This document shows positions 29,601 through 35,000 of a stretch of 35,000 nucleotides of DNA, piece after piece. The position numbers and the translations under genes were made by a program. Positions within the stretch are counted from its first letter, which is position 1; each line of letters starts with the position of its first letter. The stretch spans positions 1-35,000 of the forward strand of contig JAHBMJ010001002.1 in assembly GCA_018398765.1 (NCBI GenBank). The letters run 5' to 3'. The stretch is from Chromera velia. Its lineage: Eukaryota; Sar; Chromeraceae. A model generated the notes under the pieces. The model was not told where the DNA came from. It did not search any database and was given only the letters and a program-made list of their open reading frames with translations.

Positions 29601-31061
29601 GGTGGGGAGCTCCGGGGGTGTGGACTGATGGGGGCGAGGGGCTTCCTCTCTGTGATCACCGGGGGAAGGGGGAGAGACGGGGGCGTGTGGTTGGCAGGTG
29701 GGAGGCTCAGTGTGCGGCTCTTCTGGAAGCTGCAGCCTCTCCTTTCGGGGCCGAGGGGCTGAGTGTGTTTCTCGACGTCGAAGTCACAGCAGGAGGTGGA
29801 GAGAGAGACAGAGACGATTTGACGTTCCCTCCTTTCTGTCCCCCGATGCCGTTCGATTCATTCGTTCGGGAATCTCTCCCGATTCCACTCGAATCTGACC
29901 CCTCTCTCTCCTGGTGTGGGCTCCATGGGGAGGGGGGGGGGGTCGCAGAAATGGCGTGCGTCCCGTGCTCTGTCCCTCACGCGGCCTTGGTGACTCTTCT
30001 CGAGTCTGCACAACTGCTCTGGGCTAATGAGAAAGCACCAGATGTGGTGGTGACAGGGGTGCAAACTGTCGTCAGGGGTGATGTTGAGGCTCTGCGCCTT
30101 GCATTTTCTCTTTCATGGGCCATCGGGAGGGGGGAGTCCGACACTGCGACCCTCTTTCAGGCAGGGGTGCGACTTTCCGAGCTGTGCTGTGGAGGGTGGG
30201 GGGCGCCTCTCGGAATGGCTGTGATTTGCCTGGATGCTCCCGTCGCCTTCGCAACGTGGGAGGGGTCCTCGGTTGTCCTGGAGAACAGACTTGCGTTCGT
30301 GATGGGAGAGGAGTCAGAGGGAGGGGAGGGGAGACGGGAGAACGTGAACGTCCTCTCCCAGCAGTTTCCCTTCGACGGTTCTGCAGGAGGACAGGTCGTG
30401 AAGATGGAGTCAAATTTTGGATCGGACACGATGGAGGTGTGGGACGCTTTGGTGGTCAGTCAGTAAGTCAGTGATGGATGGAGGGAGGGTAACCGTCTCT
30501 TTGGGCTTCTATCTGGTTCCCTGGATTCTCTCGCGTATTTGGATTGCAGACCTTTTTTCTTTTCTTTCTGCCCCTCCGTTGACCGTGTCCTTCTTCCTTC
30601 TTCATCTTTTTTCCTTCCCTCTTTCTTCTTTCGGCCCATCTGATTCTCGCTGACCCGTGCTCGGTCTTTTTTTTTTCCTCCCCTCTGCACGTTCCCTTCT
30701 CATTTCTGCCAGTCTGCTCTCATGATGACAAAAACCAAGTACCAGGGTTTCGCTCATCGAAACAACGATAACAACAACAACACACTTTCGATCATCCATC
30801 AATTCTGTCTCTCATGTTGACCTGCAGATGTGGTGGCGTTCGGCGCACGGAGGGGAGTCGGGTTCAGATCTGGCCCTGCCTCGGCCCTCTTGTCTCGGGC
30901 CCGACCGCGTCCTCACTGCCCTGGTCTGCCCGTCCCCCGTCTCGCTGTCCACTGTCGGCTTTGTGAGATTCATCAAAGCGGTGGTTGGGGACAGCTGGGT
31001 GGTCGTTGTGGAGACTCCTCGGTTGCGTGCAGGCGTTGAGGTGATGGCGGGGGGGGATTGA
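23334..31061 (+). CDS. large protein of unknown function, 8 exons, about 1,690 aa
   Basis: Exons 23334-24313, 24673-25005, 25500-26474, 26902-27417, 27740-28635, 28953-29112, 29426-30454 and 30828-31061. All joins agree in phase; the first ATG in frame is 23372 (1,694 aa), but the real start may lie upstream. Five introns are phase 0, one splits CGG (phase 2, giving VILR/FEIQKG). Composition is even and protein-like, with many beta-strand-like alternations (RVRVGLQIHGTTIEG, VLRLSLRPYP, CVLRLRFCPL), a Gln run (QAQQQQEGE), a Lys-rich end of exon 1 (KAKKKGKGKSKSS), and no signal peptide or clear membrane segment. No domain or catalytic motif was recognised. The last exon and its donor (30451 or 30454) are the least certain. 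Confidence 0.6.
25427..25496 (+). repeat. (TC)n(TG)n microsatellite forming the 3' splice-site tract
   Basis: (TC)17 passes into (TG)17 and ends directly in CAG at 25497-25499, the acceptor of exon 3 of the large gene. There is no other pyrimidine tract between repeat and exon. Confidence 0.9.
26562..26613 (+). repeat. (TC)n(TG)n microsatellite inside an intron
   Basis: Same order and strand as the tract at 25427, in the following intron (26475-26901) of the same gene, about 290 bases before the acceptor. A short (ATTG)n run follows at 26693-26712. Confidence 0.9.
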
Positions 31062-31768
31062 CAGAAGAGGATCGATTGATCCATCGGTGTGTGTCTGCAC
31101 ATGCATGGGAATGAAGGGGCGGGTTTGGGGGTTGCATGGGTACGGCGAGACGACGTTGTTTGACAGGCCACGTATGCATGCTACCATAAAAGGGAAATGG
31201 GCAGTTTGAAAGAAAAAATCAAAGAGGATCACCTTCTCTCCGATAATTCATTCACCCTTAATTGATCGACTGTTCAGTCTGAGCCTTTGGGACCGGCCAC
31301 CTGTCTGTATGTCGATCTGCTCATCTTAATTCGATCTGTTTGTATCTTCCTTCCGCTTGGCGGCATGGGTCATCCCCCACTACCTCTGTGGCCGCGCACC
31401 AAGTCAAACGCAGCTCTTCTGCTTTGTATCGATCCTCTGAAGGACTGCAGGGCATTCATTCAGTGCTTCCCGGTCCCAGTGAGTGATTAGAAATCGGTGA
31501 GTGATTGTGGTGGAGAGTCTGAGACTGCATGTGTCATACAGCAAATGTCGAATTAAGTGATGACAGCGAGGACTGAAGATGATTCCTAGGATGATTCAAG
31601 AGACTCGACATCGCTTGCCTGCGAATGGGGATACGCCGTAGAGCGGCCGTACAACAAAGTTCAAGCTAGAAAATAGAAGCTTTTGTCCTAAGGTTCTTCA
31701 ACTGTCCATGACTATAGGTCTATAGCATAGCATAGCATAAATTGTTCCAAACGCTAGTCTAAACGCTG
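31062..31768. other. 3' flank of the large gene; no gene seen
   Basis: One open frame (31287-31490) is rich in hydrophobic and Cys residues but has no supporting splice or family signal. A short (AGCAT)n run lies at 31722-31740. An 8-bp target duplication (AAACGCTG, 31761-31768) ends the stretch. Confidence 0.4.
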
Positions 31769-31993
31769 CTAGGGGTAATTTTTAAAAAAAAAAAAAAATG
31801 GTTATTTTCACTTTTTTGTTTTTTGTTTTTTTTTGTTTTCATGTAAGAAATGTGTGGTCATCATCATCATCATCATCATACGCCATCGCTATCGGCCCAT
31901 AATAGGCGTCTAGCCTGAGCGTTCGGCAAGTCACAACACGCAAGGCAGATTGTTAAATGATGAACCCTCATTTTGCAATATTTAGTAAATAGC

Positions 31994-32125
31994 TTAACAA
32001 CTGCATTTTTTCTCAAACTCTTCCACTTCTGGCAGGGCGTGCTTGCGCATGAGCGAGGCTGCTTCATATGATGTTGACTGCCAGCCATGCCATGCCATCT
32101 CATAACGCCATCCTCTTCCCTGTTT
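31994..32125 (-). pseudogene. continuation of the zinc-finger remnant beyond the inner insertion
   Basis: The minus-strand frame KQGRGWRYEMAWHGWQSTSY, then EAASLMRKHALPEVEEFEKK, ends at TAA 31994-31996. When the inner element and one TSD are left out, this frame is the same as that of the zinc-finger remnant (33859-34029), with a single TAG between. That makes both parts of one older coding region. Confidence 0.45.
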
Positions 32126-32280
32126 GTACTTCCTAGTGACCATGTTTGATTTGATTTGAGGTAGGGCTTAAGCTTAAATCAAATATCCAGTCAGGGAGGA
32201 CCTAGTGTTTAAAGACCTATCAAATACGATCAAATATTTGATCAATATGACTTTCAACCTCAAATATGAAGGTCAGTACC

Positions 32281-32362
32281 GATCCGTCTCTCTCTTTCTT
32301 TCTTTCTCTCTCTCTCTCTCCCACTCTTTCCCTCCCTCTTTCTCTTTTTCTCTCTTTCTCTC

Positions 32363-32411
<49 letters not shown>

Positions 32412-32434
32412 GTGTGTGTGTGTATGTGTGTCTC

Positions 32435-32528
<94 letters not shown>

Positions 32529-32548
32529 CGTATGTGTGTGTCTGTGTA

Positions 32549-32615
<67 letters not shown>
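32281..32615 (+). repeat. long (TC)n then (TG)n microsatellite
   Basis: (TC)-rich 32281-32405 and (TG)-rich 32405-32615, with TATG interruptions, followed by TATTGCAG at 32617-32624. This is the longest of four such composite tracts, all on the plus strand. Confidence 0.9.
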
Positions 32616-32617
<2 letters not shown>

Positions 32618-32691
32618 TGCAGACGCATATAACTAGTATCCGATGGTTGGGGTTTCAGAACAATCTGACGTGCCTCCTTCCGTTGGCTTAA

Positions 32692-33423
32692 CGGAACTGG
32701 GCTGATAAGTTAGTGAAGGTGCATGAAAAGCAGATTGTCACCTACAAGACGGATCCATGGATGAGGTACCCCACTTTTGACCGATTCGCCACCGGAGACA
32801 TGCTGTATGACTGGGACATTTTGGATATAAACCACGAGAGATTGCAGCATACCCCTGACCCCGAGCGTCGAAAGGCTGCGACCACATTCCTTGTCGGTGT
32901 GGAGCAGTTCCAGAAAGGTAAGGGAAAAGGCAAGGGGGAGGCTGTTGACAGTGCTGGAGGGGGGGCCGCTCCTGCAGGGCCCAGCGGGAGCACCAATTTG
33001 AAACCAAAGGAGGCGGCCGCAGACGTAAATACTGAGAAGGCTGGGGAGAAACTTCCCCCTCCTGAGAAAGTCATCACTCCGGGTGAGGAAGGCTACCGAC
33101 CTCTCTATATTCACCTCCAACACAAGGAGCTTGTTGTCGGCCCTGGCGCGGTACAGAGGGTAGCCGAACTTACCAACTCTGGATGTTTAGCTGCCCAGAA
33201 ACAGGACGGTTCCAACACCAACAGCAATAGCAAACGTGTGCGCGGTTTTCCGTCTCACCTCGTTGTCATCTCTCTGCAACCGAATAGATTCTGAAGCCTA
33301 GGAGCATCCACTCCTGGAAAGCCGAAAAGCCAGAGAAAAAGCTCTCAGCAGCTCCCACCACCGATCGATTCGATTCACATTGAAGAAAGTGATCATGAAG
33401 AAGAGGAAAAGGAAATGTCATAA
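32692..33423 (+). pseudogene. captured gene fragment inside the hAT-like element
   Basis: After an acceptor-like ATTGCAG (32618-32624), the frame has TAA at 32689-32691 and then reads NWADKLVKVHEKQIVTYKTD, PWMRYPTFDRFATGDMLYDW, DILDINHERLQHTPDPERRK, a Gly/Lys/Ala-rich linker, then EGYRPLYIHLQHKELVVGPG, ending at 33292-33294. The sequence before TAA is coding-like in another frame (SEQSDVPPSVGLTELG), which suggests a frameshift. A likely last exon starts after GCCTAG (33301) and ends DSIHIEESDHEEEEKEMS at TAA 33421-33423. No transposase similarity and no family recognised. It looks like a spliced cellular gene fragment carried by the transposon. Confidence 0.5.
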
Positions 33424-33778
33424 AGCTGAGTGATTGTCACCTCAATTTTGGTACGTGTTCTAACTTTATCGTGTCAACAAAAAGTCATATGCAATTTCAA
33501 ATCTATCAATTTTATGTTCTTAATCTCTATTAGTACTAGAGTGAGTCTCAGTGACTAGTGTATATACACTGCCACACAGGCATATTTTTTTTACGGAACT
33601 GATAAGTTATAATTTTATATATATTTTTTTAAATTTTTGAAACATACATCAAAAATGTTCTGATAACTATTGTCATGAGAAAAATGATCAGAGTGACAGT
33701 AAGTCAGTGACTCAGTAAGGAACCTTAAGAGGTTAACCTCAAATCTTACCTCAAATATCAAATATTTAAGGTTGAAGC

Positions 33779-33827
33779 TCAAATCAAATCAAATCAAATC
33801 AAATCAAATATAATCAAATCAAATATG
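33779..33827. repeat. (AAATC)n subterminal repeats
   Basis: Nine or so AAATC units lie next to the right end of the inner element. The inverted form TTTGATTTGA lies at its left end (32144-32158), so these are part of the element's ends. Confidence 0.85.
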
Positions 33828-33858
33828 GTCACTAGTACTTCCTAAGAATTTCCTTCGC

Positions 33859-34029
33859 CTAACAGCCTTGAACCCAGCTTCCCTTCTTTTCTTTGACTGC
33901 CTTCTTCAGCTGCTCTAGCTGTCTGGGGGTGAAATCCTTGTGTGCCTTGCTTGTATGAATACGAAGCCCCCGGGGGGTGGAAAACGTTCGTTCACATGTC
34001 TCACACTTCGCATCTCTATCTCTCTGGTG
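33859..34029 (-). pseudogene. C2H2 zinc-finger coding remnant (in the outer element)
   Basis: The minus-strand frame reads CETCERTFSTPRGLRIHTSK then AH, a C-x2-C-x12-H-x4-H zinc finger with the conserved F and L in place. A basic stretch DFTPRQLEQLKKAVKEKKGS and WVQGC follow, then TAG at 33859-33861. The frame opens at TAA near 34030; CACCAG just upstream could be a splice acceptor. It is too short for a whole gene. In the same frame the coding pattern resumes beyond the inner transposon (31994-32125). It may be the DNA-binding part of an old transposase or a captured gene. Confidence 0.55.
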
Positions 34030-34144
34030 TTTTTACATCCCTACCATGGTTGTGAAAACAGAAAAAAAAAAATTAAAAAAATTAGTCCGGAGAGCGTTTC
34101 TTTTTATTTGTTTTTTTGTTTGAAAATTACCCCTAGAAACGCTG

Positions 34145-35000
34145 TGTTTATTAACTGGATTACAATATTATATTATATTGAAATGAAATGAAATCAAATG
34201 AAAGTTTGGCTATGCTAGAGTGGAGTCGTACTTCCAGCAGCCCATGTTTATACAAGAGATCGTCTAATATCATTGTTAATCATGCAACTCTAAAGACAAA
34301 GCTAAGCGCAAGATCCCCTGAAGTGCATGCTTGGTGAGCTCACAAGCAGTATATGTATTGAAGGTGACAGTAGAAGAAGAAGAAGAGATCGCGGTCATAT
34401 AGAAGCAGATATGCACAGTGAGTAATAAACTTTGAAGGTCGCAAACGGCTTTGCATGCTTCATACGGATCAATTATAGAAGATGTATAAACACTGATAGG
34501 ATAGGATAAGGTTAATCTCTACCAGTGGCTAGCTCTAGGGCTAGCTAGATGTCTAGAGGATTGGAGGGAATAATTTAAGCTCTTAACTCTTTCTAGATTG
34601 CGAGAAACAAGCTAGGAAACAAACGTTCAAAGTTTGTGGAATTTGGTGAAATTAAGTGAAATCTAGACGAGTATAGATTCCATAGCCGGTAAATTCTACT
34701 AAAATCTAGCTATCAAATTCTACTAAATTGTATATAAGGGTAAATTCCAATAAATTCCTGGGGAATTTAACTTGGGTTTGTAGGGTTACTTTAAATCCTA
34801 GCCTTAATTTAAGCATAGATTGTTATGCTATTTCAATACTCTTTTAATGATTCTAGCAATGATTTGAATTAATGAGATCAAACTCAAGAGTGCAGGTAGA
34901 GTTTAACTGTCATGCATAGAATTTTTTGGAATGTAACATGAAATAGAATCTATCGCTCTCAGGCAACTTCCCGGGGCAAGTTGCGTTCGATAGAAGCTTT
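34145..35000. other. AT-rich stretch, no gene seen
   Basis: No open frame longer than a few tens of codons looks like protein. It contains GAAAT runs (34179-34201), a short (AGA)n run near 34375-34390, and several loosely repeated AAATTCTACTAAA motifs at 34690-34760. No RNA gene was recognised. Confidence 0.45.

Larger units (their letters stand above)
32134..33834. mobile_element. inner hAT-like element with 8-bp TSD and captured gene fragment
   Basis: Terminal inverted repeats TAGTGACCAT (32134-32143) and ATGGTCACTA (33825-33834), extended by TTTGATTTGA motifs. Target duplication GTACTTCC at 32126-32133 and 33835-33842, perfect. The first bases TAGTG fit the hAT end consensus YARNG. Subterminal TTTGA/TCAAA repeats are abundant at both ends, as is common for hAT transposase binding. 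No transposase was found; the 1,701 bp interior contains a microsatellite and a piece of an unrelated gene. Confidence 0.8.
31769..34136. mobile_element. outer TIR DNA transposon with 8-bp TSD, interrupted by a second element
   Basis: CTAGGGGTAATTTT (31769-31782) is repeated in inverted orientation at 34123-34136. Directly outside both ends is AAACGCTG (31761-31768 and 34137-34144), a perfect 8-bp target duplication. A-rich sequence follows inside each end. Eight-bp duplications are typical of hAT (also P) elements. Without the inner insertion and one copy of its TSD the element is 659 bp, so non-autonomous or a remnant. Inside, on the minus strand, lies a decayed C2H2 zinc-finger coding region. 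Confidence 0.75.

Noticed and set aside
31856-31880. (CAT)n run that might mark a second LINE 3' end
   Set aside because: The sequence upstream does not resemble the 3' end of the LINE at 16741-16810 on either strand; it is an ordinary microsatellite inside the outer TIR element.
32205-32691. Open frames of 122-143 codons rich in Val-Cys or Thr-His
   Set aside because: They are translations of the (TC)n/(TG)n microsatellite, not genes.

Overview
This is nuclear DNA of a eukaryote. It has spliced genes (GT-AG introns, most acceptors ending TGCAG), long composite microsatellites, and more transposable-element sequence than gene sequence on its left side. The one recognisable housekeeping gene, a 5'-3' exonuclease, starts with what looks like a signal peptide followed by a transit-peptide-like stretch. 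That layout is typical of algae with complex (secondary) plastids, so a chromerid-like alveolate such as Chromera is my best guess. This is inference from one gene. No rRNA, tRNA, CRISPR or prokaryotic operon was seen.

Layout. (1) 1-2060: two head-to-tail copies of a small secreted-protein gene on the minus strand, about 4% diverged, separated by a purine-only minisatellite; the complete copy carries one in-frame TAG. (2) 2061-4157: two low-confidence plus-strand terminal exons and a (TC)n/(TG)n tract. (3) 4158-16850: a degenerate Ty3/gypsy chromovirus on the minus strand (gag, protease, RT, RNase H, integrase, broken chromodomain), whose right-hand LTR is split by a 6.5 kb non-LTR retrotransposon (LINE) on the plus strand ending in (CAT)n. 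(4) 16851-17550: AT-rich DNA with a possible 350 bp MITE. (5) 17551-20419: a three-exon 5'-3' exonuclease gene on the minus strand; all splice phases agree and the product is 580 aa. (6) 20420-21316: shared upstream region of two divergent genes. (7) 21317-31061: two plus-strand gene models of unknown function, one of 345 aa with a PKKRK nuclear signal and one of about 1,690 aa in 8 exons. They may be one gene. (8) 31769-34136: two nested TIR DNA transposons, each with a perfect 8-bp target-site duplication. The inner one (hAT-like) carries a fragment of an unrelated spliced gene. The outer one holds a fossil C2H2 zinc-finger coding region that reads on in the same frame when the inner insertion is discounted. 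(9) 34137-35000: AT-rich, no gene seen.

Main results: an insertion history read from LTR, TSD and TIR boundaries; a near-pure transition signature in both old duplicate pairs, consistent with the in-frame stops in the chromovirus; a probable gene-capturing hAT-like element; and splice sites built from microsatellites. All exon boundaries come from reading frame, splice signals and phase agreement, without transcript evidence.
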